Assembly (NCBI RefSeq): GCF_011777505.1
Contig: NZ_JAATJT010000002.1
Location: 558,001 to 622,000, forward strand
From: Gaetbulibacter sp. S0825
GTDB taxonomy: Bacteria; Bacteroidota; Bacteroidia; Flavobacteriales; Flavobacteriaceae
Length of the DNA: 64,000 bases
Reading direction: 5' to 3'
The translations under genes were made by a program, and so were the position numbers. Shown one piece after another: positions 17,373-26,063 of the stretch. Positions within the stretch are counted from its first letter, which is position 1. Every line of letters starts with the position of its first letter. The notes below the pieces were generated by a model. The model was not told the DNA's origin and did no database searches. It saw only the letters and a list, made by a program, of their open reading frames with translations.

Positions 17373-18530
17373 ATGCTAGATTATTCGTCTTTACAATCCA
17401 TATTCGATGCTTACAGAACAGAGGATCTATCAAATAGATATATTACCAACAACCATATTGAGCTTGTTCTAAAAAAAGTATCTAAAAATTTTGATGTTGC
17501 AACTATTGGGTATTCAGTTAATGGATTACCAATCTATGGCATCCAACTTGGAAATGGTCAAAAGCGCATTTTAATGTGGTCGCAGATGCACGGAAATGAA
17601 TCGACCACCACAAAAGCGTGCTTTGACTTATTGAATTATCTCGAAAAAAACAATAAAACACTTGAAGCTTGTACATTATACATTATTCCTATCTTAAATC
17701 CAGATGGCGCAAAGGCGTATACTAGACTAAATGCTAATGGTGTTGACCTCAATAGAGATGCACAGGATCTTACACAACCTGAAAGTGTAGTGTTGAAAAA
17801 TATATTCGAAAGTTTTAAGCCAAATTTTTGTTTTAACCTACATGGTCAACGAACCATTTTTACCGCTGGAACTGTCAATAAGCCAGCTACAGTAAGCTTT
17901 CTAGCTCCAGCACAAGATGAGCAATGTACAGTTACTAATAGCCGTAAAGTTGCCATGGAAATAATTGTAGCCATGAATAATATGCTTCAAAATATCATTC
18001 CAAATAGTGTTGGTATTTATGACGATGCTTTTAATATAAATTGTGTTGGCGATACTTTTCAAAGTAAAAATGTACCTACTGTGTTATTTGAAGCTGGACA
18101 TTATAAAGATGATTATACCAGAGAAAAAGTGAGATATTTTATTTTTAGTTCATTGCTAGTTGCTATAGATGCAATTTGCAATAAGGAAAAGCTCGGAACT
18201 GAATATGAAGCGTATTTTGATATCCCAATGAATGATAAACTGTTTTATGATATTATTATTAGAAATTCTAAGGTTTTGGTTGCTTCCGAAGAAAAAACGC
18301 TGGATTTAGCTATTCAATATGATGAGGTATTGATTGGTGGAAAAATTGATTTTATACCAAAAATTAAAGATTTTGGTAAGCTTTCAAAGTATTTCGGACA
18401 TAAAGAGATTGACGCAAGGAATCAAAATGTAATATTGGGAGATAATGAGTCGTTGCAAAGCAAAAACGCAATCGATTTCGTTACAATCAACAATGAATTA
18501 TTCTCATTAAAATTAGTAAATAACCACTAA
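17373..18530 (+). CDS. M14-family zinc carboxypeptidase
   Basis: 385 residues without a signal peptide, so cytoplasmic. M14 signatures: zinc site SQMHGNEST (His, Glu) near residue 70, LNPDGAKAYTRLNANGVDLNRDAQ near residues 108-132, third zinc His in FNLHGQRTIF near residue 160, and catalytic Glu in VPTVLFEAGHYKDDY near residue 245. The C-terminal ~100 residues form an extra, unrecognised domain ending ELFSLKLVNNH. It probably removes a residue from a peptide or a modified amino acid; the substrate is unknown. Preceded by the operator cluster and followed by an Lrp/AsnC gene 62 bp on. Confidence 0.88.
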   Translation: MLDYSSLQSIFDAYRTEDLSNRYITNNHIELVLKKVSKNFDVATIGYSVNGLPIYGIQLGNGQKRILMWSQMHGNESTTTKACFDLLNYLEKNNKTLEACTLYIIPILNPDGAKAYTRLNANGVDLNRDAQDLTQPESVVLKNIFESFKPNFCFNLHGQRTIFTAGTVNKPATVSFLAPAQDEQCTVTNSRKVAMEIIVAMNNMLQNIIPNSVGIYDDAFNINCVGDTFQSKNVPTVLFEAGHYKDDYTREKVRYFIFSSLLVAIDAICNKEKLGTEYEAYFDIPMNDKLFYDIIIRNSKVLVASEEKTLDLAIQYDEVLIGGKIDFIPKIKDFGKLSKYFGHKEIDARNQNVILGDNESLQSKNAIDFVTINNELFSLKLVNNH

Positions 18531-18559
18531 TTTGTTCGTTATTATTATTAAAAATGCGC

Positions 18560-18567
18560 TATTTTTG
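18560..18567 (+). promoter_or_regulatory. -7 promoter element of the Lrp/AsnC gene
   Basis: TATTTTTG fits TAnnTTTG, 25 bp before the ATG. The nearest TTG (18532-18534) is 25 bp upstream of it, slightly long. Confidence 0.4.
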
Positions 18568-18592
18568 ATTTTTATTTAACAAAATTTGAAAA

Positions 18593-19072
18593 ATGGCAAA
18601 GTTTAAATTAGACGAAATCGATCACCAGATTCTTGATATGTTAATAGATAACACAAGAATTCCTTTTACAGATATTGCAAAAAAATTATTGATTTCGGCT
18701 GGTACAGTACACGTTAGAGTAAAAAAAATGGAGGATGCAGGTATTATAAAAGGGTCATCCTTAACCTTAGATTACCATAAGTTGGGTTATTCGTTTATTG
18801 CGTATGTTGGTGTGTTTCTTCAAAATACCTCGCAAACAAAATTTGTATTGGAACGCATAAACGAAATCCCTCATGTTACAGTAGCTCATATAACAACTGG
18901 GAAATTTAATATTTTTTGTAAAATTAGAGCTAAGGATACTTCACATGCTAAAGAAGTTATTTTTAAGTTAGACGATATTGATGGTGTTTATAGAACCGAA
19001 ACAATGATATCACTTGAAGAAAGTATAAATGATAAGAAACGCTTAATGCACTCAATATTTAACGAGATATAG
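18593..19072 (+). CDS. Lrp/AsnC-family transcriptional regulator
   Basis: 159 residues, standard length. N-terminal winged helix (FKLDEIDHQILDMLIDNTRIPFTDIAKKLLISAGTVHVRVKKMEDAGIIKGSSLTLDYHKLGY), then the RAM ligand-binding domain (FIAYVGVFLQ, ERINEIPHVTVAHITTGKFNIFCKIRAKDTSHAKEVIFKLDDIDGVYRTETMISLEES). It would bind DNA as an oligomer and sense an amino acid; the effector is not readable. It is followed after 6 bp by the DinB-like gene, likely in the same transcript. Confidence 0.92.
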   Translation: MAKFKLDEIDHQILDMLIDNTRIPFTDIAKKLLISAGTVHVRVKKMEDAGIIKGSSLTLDYHKLGYSFIAYVGVFLQNTSQTKFVLERINEIPHVTVAHITTGKFNIFCKIRAKDTSHAKEVIFKLDDIDGVYRTETMISLEESINDKKRLMHSIFNEI

Positions 19073-19078
19073 TAACCT

Positions 19079-19594
19079 ATGATTGCAGAATATTTAAAAC
19101 CTGAAGAGTTCAATAACTACTATACTCCTTACATTAATTTGGTAGAAAGTAAAGATATAATTGTTTCACTTGAAAAGAGTTTTGAAGAAACATTGTCTTT
19201 TTATAGTTCAATTCCAAAGGACAAATGGCTATTTTCTTATGCTAAAGGAAAGTGGACAGTTAATGAGGTTGTTCAGCATTTATTAGATACCGAACGTGTT
19301 TTCTCCTATAGAGCATTATGCTTTTCGAGAAAAGATACCATTGAACTTCCTGGATTTGACCAAGATGAGTATTTAATTAATTCTAACGCAAATTCTAGAA
19401 GTAAAGAAAGTATTATAGAAGAATACCTATCAGTTAGAAAAGCAACAATTACATTGTTCAAAAGTTTTTCAGAAGAAATGCTTCTTCAAATAGGAGTAGC
19501 AAGCAATAGCACATTATCGGTAAGAGCAGCTGGCTATATAATAATTGGTCATGAAAAGCATCACTGTAATGTCATAAAGGATAACTACCTATAG
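19079..19594 (+). CDS. DinB-like four-helix metal-binding protein
   Basis: 171 residues of the DinB/DfrB superfamily (DinB_2 type). The family's three metal-ligand histidines appear to be present: VVQHLLDTE near residue 75 and GHEKHH near residues 160-165. Helical throughout, with W-x-VNEVVQHLLDTERVFSYRAL and FPGFDQDEY-like LPGFDQDEYLINSNANSRS segments typical of flavobacterial members. Members are putative thiol-dependent S-transferases; the substrate is unknown. Six bp downstream of the Lrp/AsnC gene; convergent with aroB (4-bp gap). Confidence 0.85.
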   Translation: MIAEYLKPEEFNNYYTPYINLVESKDIIVSLEKSFEETLSFYSSIPKDKWLFSYAKGKWTVNEVVQHLLDTERVFSYRALCFSRKDTIELPGFDQDEYLINSNANSRSKESIIEEYLSVRKATITLFKSFSEEMLLQIGVASNSTLSVRAAGYIIIGHEKHHCNVIKDNYL

Positions 19595-19598
19595 TTTT

Positions 19599-20666
19599 TT
19601 ACGCTTTGTAGTAATCGAAAGCTTCCATAATAAGCGCATTTTCTACTTTACAATCTATTTTTGATTTTCCAATATCTTCAAGCAATACGAAATTAATGTT
19701 TCCATGCGTATTTTTCTTGTCAAACTTCAAGAGTTCGATAACTGCTAAATAGTCATCATTGGTTAACTCTACTAGTCCGTAAATGTTTCTAATGGTTGCT
19801 TTTATGTTTTCTAATTTTTCATGCGGAAAACCACATTTTTTATGTGATATATATGTGGCTAATACCATGCCAATAGCAATGGCTTCACCATGTAATAATG
19901 TCTCTTTTTTATCATTGCTTAAGCAGTAGGACTCTATGGCATGACCAAGCGTATGACCGTAATTTAAGGTTTTTCGCAGTCCATTTTCGTTAGGATCTTC
20001 AGTTACAACATTCTTTTTAATGATAATGGATTCATAGATTAGTTGGTCTAAATCTTCAAGAGTGAATTTGGACAAATCACTCATTTTATGCCAATAGGTC
20101 TCATCTTGAATTAATCCATGTTTCAACATTTCTGCTAAGCCAGAGCGCATTTCATTTTGAGGTAAAGTTTCAAGGAACTCTGTGTCTACAAGAACCATAT
20201 CACCACAATTAATTACACCAATTTGGTTCTTTAGTGTGCCAAGGTCAACACCAGTTTTTCCGCCAATTGATGCATCAACCATTGCCAATAATGATGTAGG
20301 TACATTAATAAAATTTATACCGCGTTTAAAGCATGAGGCTACAAAGCCTCCAAGATCGGTAACCACACCACCTCCAAGATTAATTAAAAGTGATTTTCTG
20401 TCACCATCCAAATCAGATAAAGCATTCCAAACACCAACACATGTGTCTATAGTTTTATTAATTTCACCAGCTTCTATTTCAATAATCTCAATGTTTTGAG
20501 AAGTATTTAACTTAGCTAAAAAAGGGCTTAAACAATGCTTATGCGTATTTGTATCTACTAAAACAAATATTTTCGAAAAATTTGATTCGTTAATGTAGGT
20601 GTTCAGCTTGTTGTAACAAGTTGAATTAAAATATATTGCGTAGTCTTTTGTTATGATTGATTCCAT
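19599..20666 (-). CDS. aroB: 3-dehydroquinate synthase
   Basis: Makes 3-dehydroquinate from DAHP, step two of the shikimate pathway, with NAD and a divalent metal. 355 residues, usual length. Visible: LINLGGGVVTDLGGFVASCFKRGINFINVPTSLLAMVDASIGGKTGVD (about residues 95-143), GLAEMLKHGLI, LNYGHTLGHAIE (metal His) and LHGEAIAIGM (metal His). Single gene, divergent from proline dehydrogenase. Confidence 0.95.
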   Translation of the reverse strand: MESIITKDYAIYFNSTCYNKLNTYINESNFSKIFVLVDTNTHKHCLSPFLAKLNTSQNIEIIEIEAGEINKTIDTCVGVWNALSDLDGDRKSLLINLGGGVVTDLGGFVASCFKRGINFINVPTSLLAMVDASIGGKTGVDLGTLKNQIGVINCGDMVLVDTEFLETLPQNEMRSGLAEMLKHGLIQDETYWHKMSDLSKFTLEDLDQLIYESIIIKKNVVTEDPNENGLRKTLNYGHTLGHAIESYCLSNDKKETLLHGEAIAIGMVLATYISHKKCGFPHEKLENIKATIRNIYGLVELTNDDYLAVIELLKFDKKNTHGNINFVLLEDIGKSKIDCKVENALIMEAFDYYKA

Positions 20667-20735
20667 GTATTTCCGCCATAAAATTTGAGTGGTAAAATAA
20701 GTAGAAAATTATTAAAAAAGTATCTTAGTAATAAA

Positions 20736-20743
20736 TATATTTG
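20736..20743 (+). promoter_or_regulatory. -7 promoter element of the proline dehydrogenase gene
   Basis: TATATTTG fits TAnnTTTG, 20 bp before the ATG. No good -33 TTG was seen. Confidence 0.4.
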
Positions 20744-20763
20744 CTTTATATGAAATTGTAATT

Positions 20764-21936
20764 ATGTCAAGAACAAGAATTTTTGATAATACCGAAATTG
20801 CTTTTCAATTGAAAAGTGACTCCGAGCTTGAAAGAGCGTATTTTTTGTTTAAAATGATCTCTGTTCAGCCATTAGTACGTATTGGTACTGCAGCGACGAA
20901 TTTTGCTTTAAAGGCAAATTTACCAGTAGAAAAATTAATAAGGTCAACGGTTTTTGACCATTTTTGTGGCGGTGTTAATGAGCATGATTGCCAAGAAGTA
21001 ATCGATAAGATGTTTGACAAAGGTGTATCATGTGTTTTGGACTATTCGGTAGAAGGGAAAGAAACAGAGGAGCAGTTTGATGCAGTTATGAACAAAACCT
21101 GTGAACTTATAGAATTTGCTCATACAAAAGAAGCGATGCCAATTGCAGTATTTAAACCAACTGGATTGGGACGATTTCTTCTATACCAAAAAAAGACAGA
21201 AGGTATTGATCTAACACCATCTGAAACTGAAGAATGGAATAGAGTAGTAGCACGCTATCATAAGATTTGTAAGCTTGGAAAAGAAAGAGATGTTGAAATT
21301 TTGATAGATGCAGAAGAAAGCTGGATGCAAGATGCTGCCGATGATTTACTCGAAGAGTTAATGAAAACTTATAATACCGATATACCGATAGTATACAACA
21401 CTCTGCAGTTATATAGATGGGATAGGTTAGATTATTTAAAATCTCTTCATGAACGAGCTAAAAATGAAGGTTTTAAACTAGGTTTTAAAATTGTGAGAGG
21501 AGCTTACATGGAAAAAGAAAGAGAACGCGCCGAAGATAAAGGTTATGAGTCTCCTATATGTACAGATAAGGCTTCTACAGATGAAAATTTCGATAAAACA
21601 TTGAGTTATATTTTAGAAAATTTAGAAGATATTTCAGTGTTTATAGGAACGCATAATGAAGAAAGTTCGTACTTAGCCATGGACTTATTGGAAAAATATA
21701 ACATATCAAAAAACGATAACCGTGTTTGGTTTGGTCAGTTATATGGAATGAGTGATCACATCAGTTATAATTTAGCCAATCATGGTTATAATGTTGCAAA
21801 ATATGTGCCTTTTGGACCTGTAAAAGATGTGATGCCTTATTTAATTAGAAGGGCAGAAGAAAACACATCAGTCGCTGGACAAACCAATAGAGAACTAAAT
21901 TTGCTTAAACAAGAAAGAAAGCGCAGAAAGCTTTAA
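20764..21936 (+). CDS. Proline dehydrogenase
   Basis: FAD-dependent oxidation of proline to pyrroline-5-carboxylate. 390 residues forming the PutA-like beta8-alpha8 barrel: KPTGLGRF near residue 130, EILIDAEESWMQ, YNTLQLYRWDRLDYL, FKIVRGAYMEKERERA (FAD/substrate Arg-Gly-Ala-Tyr) near residue 245, FIGTHNEESS, WFGQLYGMSDH and the substrate motif YLIRRAEENTS near residue 360. It is a stand-alone PRODH and not a fused PutA. The next gene follows after 14 bp on the same strand. Confidence 0.93.
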   Translation: MSRTRIFDNTEIAFQLKSDSELERAYFLFKMISVQPLVRIGTAATNFALKANLPVEKLIRSTVFDHFCGGVNEHDCQEVIDKMFDKGVSCVLDYSVEGKETEEQFDAVMNKTCELIEFAHTKEAMPIAVFKPTGLGRFLLYQKKTEGIDLTPSETEEWNRVVARYHKICKLGKERDVEILIDAEESWMQDAADDLLEELMKTYNTDIPIVYNTLQLYRWDRLDYLKSLHERAKNEGFKLGFKIVRGAYMEKERERAEDKGYESPICTDKASTDENFDKTLSYILENLEDISVFIGTHNEESSYLAMDLLEKYNISKNDNRVWFGQLYGMSDHISYNLANHGYNVAKYVPFGPVKDVMPYLIRRAEENTSVAGQTNRELNLLKQERKRRKL

Positions 21937-21950
21937 CAAAACCTATCTAA

Positions 21951-22949
21951 ATGACAAATAACCCATTTACTTCACATACTTATGAATCTATATGGACAAA
22001 ACATTTTTCATGCGACAGTAAAATACGCTCATTTGATGCTGTTAAAGGTCTAAAGTTTGTTAGGGATAACCGTTTCCCGTTTTATGTTAATGCTGGAAAA
22101 AATCAAACCAATGGTATGACCTATCAATTAGATGGCTCAGCTAATGATTTTAAGAACAAGACAGTATTGATTCATGATGTTTTAAGTTATTTGCAGAAAG
22201 AACAGGACTTAAAGAATAGTAGAATAAAAGTTAAGACAATTCCTCAATACAAAGGCTTGTATGCTAATTTATCTGAAGTAAAGAGTATTGATGAAGTCTT
22301 GGTGTCTTGCTTTAGCTCAAAAAGTAGAAGTAGATTTAGAGGAAGAATTAGACAAATTGAAGCCAACTTTGATATTTCGCAAGAAGTATATTTTGGAGAA
22401 ATAGATAAAGATGACTATTTAAAGAAAATGGACGTTCTTAAAAGCTTTATTGTAAGTAGGTTTGAGCAAAGGAATGAGCATAATAGTGTTGTGCCTTTAT
22501 GGGAATTTTATGTAGATTTAATTTACCCTTTAATACTCGAGAAAAAGGTGGTTTTTAATGTTATAAACGACGGAGATACCCCAATTGCAATGTCCATAAA
22601 CTTTGTTTATGATGATATGGTAGCAATTGCCATCAGATCTTTTGATATAAGTCACTACAAATACAATATTGGAAATCTTGAAATTTATAAACTTATTGAA
22701 TGGTGTATAGATAATGGAATTAACATTTTAGACTTCTCTAAAGGTAAAGCCGATTACAAAGATAGATGGTCTGATACGTTATATGCTTTTGAGTGCCATG
22801 TAATTTACGACTCAAAGTCCTTGATATCCACTTTAACAGCCAATAGTATTAGTTCTTTTTATAGAACAAAACAATACCTTAGAGATAAGAATATTAATTT
22901 ATGGTATACAAAAGTAAAGTTTAAGTTTAAAAAATTACTTAGCAAATAG
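21951..22949 (+). CDS. FemAB/CelD-type GNAT acyltransferase
   Basis: 332 residues of the GNAT superfamily subgroup seen in FemAB and BcsL/CelD-like exopolysaccharide proteins. The N-terminal half is unlike known domains. The C-terminal GNAT core shows KSRSRFRGRIRQIEANFD, VVFNVINDGDTPIAMSINFVYDDMVAIAIRSFD and YKYNIGNLEIYKLIEWCIDNGINILDFSKGKADYKDRWSD, the typical dimer of strands followed by D-F-x-x-G-x-x-x-Y-K. It is convergent with the Wzc gene and overlaps its 3' end by 15 bp, so it may serve the neighbouring polysaccharide locus, though it is transcribed with proline dehydrogenase. Confidence 0.7.
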   Translation: MTNNPFTSHTYESIWTKHFSCDSKIRSFDAVKGLKFVRDNRFPFYVNAGKNQTNGMTYQLDGSANDFKNKTVLIHDVLSYLQKEQDLKNSRIKVKTIPQYKGLYANLSEVKSIDEVLVSCFSSKSRSRFRGRIRQIEANFDISQEVYFGEIDKDDYLKKMDVLKSFIVSRFEQRNEHNSVVPLWEFYVDLIYPLILEKKVVFNVINDGDTPIAMSINFVYDDMVAIAIRSFDISHYKYNIGNLEIYKLIEWCIDNGINILDFSKGKADYKDRWSDTLYAFECHVIYDSKSLISTLTANSISSFYRTKQYLRDKNINLWYTKVKFKFKKLLSK

Positions 22950-25241
22950 TCCTCGTTTCTTTTTTGGCGAATCACCATAACCGTAACCATAGCCTCTTTT
23001 ATGAATAACGCCATTTAATAGTGTTACCATATTTGGTAATCTTTTTTCATCATACATAGATTTAGCAACATGCAACTGTCTCTTATCTAAATAATTGGCT
23101 CTAACGACATAAATTACCATATCCGCAAATTTACTAATTAGTAACGTGTCTGTTACTAGTCCAACTGCAGCAGTATCAACTATTATATAATCGTACTTAT
23201 TCTTAACGGCATTAAATAAAACTTCTAGCTTTTCATCCATTAATAATTCGGCAGGATTAGGAGGTATGGTACCAGAACTAATCATGTCTAGATTTTCATC
23301 TACATTATTGATGATATCTGTAAAATTGATTTTATCGTCAACAATATAGTTTGTAAGTCCAAGGCCAGTTTTATTTTCAACTCCCATGTACTTGTTTAGT
23401 TTCGGTACTCTAATATCTGTTTCAATTATTAGGACCTTTTTATTCGAAAACGAAAGTGACCTTGCTAAGTTTAAGGATGTATGAGACTTACCTTCTTTGC
23501 TGGTTGTAGAAGTAACAAAAATAGTTTTGCCTTTACTTTTAGTAACGCTAGAAAGCATGAAATCTATATTTGTCCTAATTAGTCTAAAGGATTCTGCTTT
23601 TGGTGAATAATCGTGCTTATTGATAAATACTTGCTTAGCACTTGATTTTGGCACATCTCCAATAAAAGGTATCGCTAACTCTTTAATTAAGCCTGCTTTA
23701 TTTCTTATTTTATTGTCTAGTAAGTCCATTAAATATATTGCTATTAATGGAATTAATACCCCTAAAACAAATGCACCTAAAAATACAATGCCTTTCTTTG
23801 GCCAAATAGGCAATGCACTTGCATAAGCGTGATCTATAATAATGGCGTTAGGCGATGACACACCATGGGAAACAGCCGATTCTTCACGTTTTTGTAGCAA
23901 ATACACATAAACAGATTCTTTGATGCTTTGCTGACGCTGTAAATCACCTAATATTCTTTGCTTTTTTGGTGCAGAAAAAATTTGAGAAGAAATTCTGTTT
24001 TCTTCTCTATTTAAATTATCTCTTTTGATTTGATAAGTAGACTCTAAGCTATTTAGACTAGCCGAAAAATTTTGTTTCAAATTGGCTATTTGTGCATCTA
24101 ATCTTTTAACAACTGGATTTTGCTCACTAGAATTTTCCAAACGTTTGTTACGCTGCATTACCAATTCATTATGCCTTTGCATTAAACTATTAATGGAATT
24201 ATCTTGAAAGGACATCCCTTCTGGTATTAAATCTCCATTTCCATTGTTATCATTTATGTGTTTCTTTACATAATCAATTACTTGCAATTCAGTACTTGTA
24301 GCAATTAGTTGGTTTTCAATATCTCTTTCGGTTTGTAAAAAAATACTGGATTGAGATGACAAATCTGTTAATCTATTATTTTGTTGCGTGGTTTCTGATG
24401 ATTGATTAACCTCAGATAGTTCTCGAGACACAATAGCTAATCGATTGTCTATAAAATCAGACGTTGCTTTAACTACTGCATTCTTATTTTCAATTACTAC
24501 TTTGTTATATTGATTTACCAGAGAATTAAGAATGTCAATACCTTTTTCTGTTACTGGTTCATCAAGAGTGATATTTATGATACTTGAGTTTAAAGCAGTA
24601 GTAGATATTTTTATTTTATCACTATAGTGTGATGCAACTCTTTCTTCAGGTGTGATTTTTACAGTAACACTTTTACCTACTTTTAATTCTGGTTGCTCAA
24701 AATTTGGCGTAAAAATGATGTTCCCAAATGGCATAGAAATATTATCACCAAAGTTTAGTTTTTTATCACTATTCTTAAATGTAAACTGTGATTTCGATAT
24801 TATATCAAGTGTTACAGAGGTGTCAACAGTTTTTAAAATGCTGTCATTTTCAAGAAAATTAACTGCTAACGGTGGGTTTTTATATATTTCAAGTTCTTTA
24901 ATGGATCCTTGGATGTAACATTGTATATTCAAGCCCAATTCTTCAATAACACTATTGATAATAGAGCGTGAGCCTATGACTTGCACTTCATCTAAAACAC
25001 TATTTTGGTCACGTTTAAACAAGCCATAATCATTTTGATTTGATTGTCTAGAAGTGTTTTGTTCTTTACTATCTGCTATTTTTATTGTCGCCGAGATCTT
25101 ATATGTATCTGTAGCATACCTTAAATAGAGAAATGCTAATGAAAAGCAAATAAATAAGCTTAGAATAAACCATTTCCAATTTGAGAAATATTTATCTACT
25201 TGTTCTCTTAAACTCGAACTGTTTTTGGATTGAAGTGTCAT
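22935..25241 (-). CDS. wzc: Wzc-type tyrosine autokinase / polysaccharide copolymerase
   Basis: 768 residues, inner membrane. Wzz domain between two membrane segments (W33-Y48 and PKKGIVFLGAFVLGVLIPLIAIYL near residue 475), a long coiled-coil middle, then a BY-kinase domain: Walker A TSTTSKEGKSHTSLN near residue 580, Walker A' IETDIRVPKL, and Walker B YDYIIVDTAA. The C-terminus has a tyrosine cluster GYGYGYG followed by a basic tail, the autophosphorylation site in this family. Regulates polymer length and export with Wza. Last gene of the capsule operon; the gene name is by family, not proof of substrate. Confidence 0.92.
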   Translation of the reverse strand: MTLQSKNSSSLREQVDKYFSNWKWFILSLFICFSLAFLYLRYATDTYKISATIKIADSKEQNTSRQSNQNDYGLFKRDQNSVLDEVQVIGSRSIINSVIEELGLNIQCYIQGSIKELEIYKNPPLAVNFLENDSILKTVDTSVTLDIISKSQFTFKNSDKKLNFGDNISMPFGNIIFTPNFEQPELKVGKSVTVKITPEERVASHYSDKIKISTTALNSSIINITLDEPVTEKGIDILNSLVNQYNKVVIENKNAVVKATSDFIDNRLAIVSRELSEVNQSSETTQQNNRLTDLSSQSSIFLQTERDIENQLIATSTELQVIDYVKKHINDNNGNGDLIPEGMSFQDNSINSLMQRHNELVMQRNKRLENSSEQNPVVKRLDAQIANLKQNFSASLNSLESTYQIKRDNLNREENRISSQIFSAPKKQRILGDLQRQQSIKESVYVYLLQKREESAVSHGVSSPNAIIIDHAYASALPIWPKKGIVFLGAFVLGVLIPLIAIYLMDLLDNKIRNKAGLIKELAIPFIGDVPKSSAKQVFINKHDYSPKAESFRLIRTNIDFMLSSVTKSKGKTIFVTSTTSKEGKSHTSLNLARSLSFSNKKVLIIETDIRVPKLNKYMGVENKTGLGLTNYIVDDKINFTDIINNVDENLDMISSGTIPPNPAELLMDEKLEVLFNAVKNKYDYIIVDTAAVGLVTDTLLISKFADMVIYVVRANYLDKRQLHVAKSMYDEKRLPNMVTLLNGVIHKRGYGYGYGDSPKKKRGLFAK

Positions 25242-25257
25242 TTTTAATAGTAGGTTA

Positions 25258-26058
25258 TTATTTTATTAAAATGGCTGCAATTGTTGCCAAAGTTGCTATT
25301 GCCGAAATAATTACACCATTATTTTGATTAAAACTTGATGCTCTCACTCTGGCATTATTTTGCTCAACATAAATAACATCGTTTTGAGTTAAATAATAGT
25401 TAGGAGAATTAAGCACGTTCACAGACGTTAAGTCTATTTTTGCAAACTTTTTTTGTCCATCAACTTCGCGAATTAATTTTATATTATTTCGTTTGCCATA
25501 AATAGTTAAATCTCCAGCTAAGCCTAAAGCTTCAGGAATTGATATTTTTTCATCCTGAATTGTATAGGTTCCAGGGTTTTTTACCTCACCCAAAATAGTG
25601 ACTGTGAAATTAGCTAGTCTAATGTTAACAATTGGAGGTGCATCTTTTTTAAAATAAATACTAAGTTTATCTTTAAGTAAAGCATTTGCTTCATTTCTAG
25701 TTAAACCAGCAAGTTTTAAAGTACCTAGTGTTGGAAACTCAATATTGCCATAGCTATCTATTAAATAGGTTTGCATTTTCAAAGTTCCTTGTGCATCAAT
25801 AACCGAGGTATTTGTAGAAACCACATTTAAATTGAAGGGCGCCACGGTTTCTGGATCATCAGCAGAAACGTTAATAACTAAAAGGTCGTCTGTTTTAAAT
25901 CGAAGTTCAAAATCTGAATTTTGATTTTCAATTGCTTCAGATAGTGGTTCGTCTTGAAAATAGATAATATCCTGACGAGAGCCACAAGAAGTTATTGCAA
26001 ATAGTGCTAGCAGCAATAATTTATTTACTACGGATGATAATGTAATTTTTGAGTTCAT
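25258..26058 (-). CDS. Wza-type polysaccharide export lipoprotein
   Basis: 266 residues. Signal peptide with lipobox (ITSCGSRQD, Cys25), then Poly_export (residues ~55-140: LRFKTDDLLVINVSADDPETVAPFN) and SLBB domain (IRLANFTVTILGEVKNPGTYTIQDEKISIPEALGLAGDL near residues 145-185). The C-terminal hydrophobic stretch GVIISAIATLATIAAILIK spans the outer membrane as in Wza-like short forms. Sits 16 bp from wzc; the two proteins would form the export channel and its copolymerase. Confidence 0.92.
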   Translation of the reverse strand: MNSKITLSSVVNKLLLLALFAITSCGSRQDIIYFQDEPLSEAIENQNSDFELRFKTDDLLVINVSADDPETVAPFNLNVVSTNTSVIDAQGTLKMQTYLIDSYGNIEFPTLGTLKLAGLTRNEANALLKDKLSIYFKKDAPPIVNIRLANFTVTILGEVKNPGTYTIQDEKISIPEALGLAGDLTIYGKRNNIKLIREVDGQKKFAKIDLTSVNVLNSPNYYLTQNDVIYVEQNNARVRASSFNQNNGVIISAIATLATIAAILIK

Positions 26059-26063
26059 ATTTA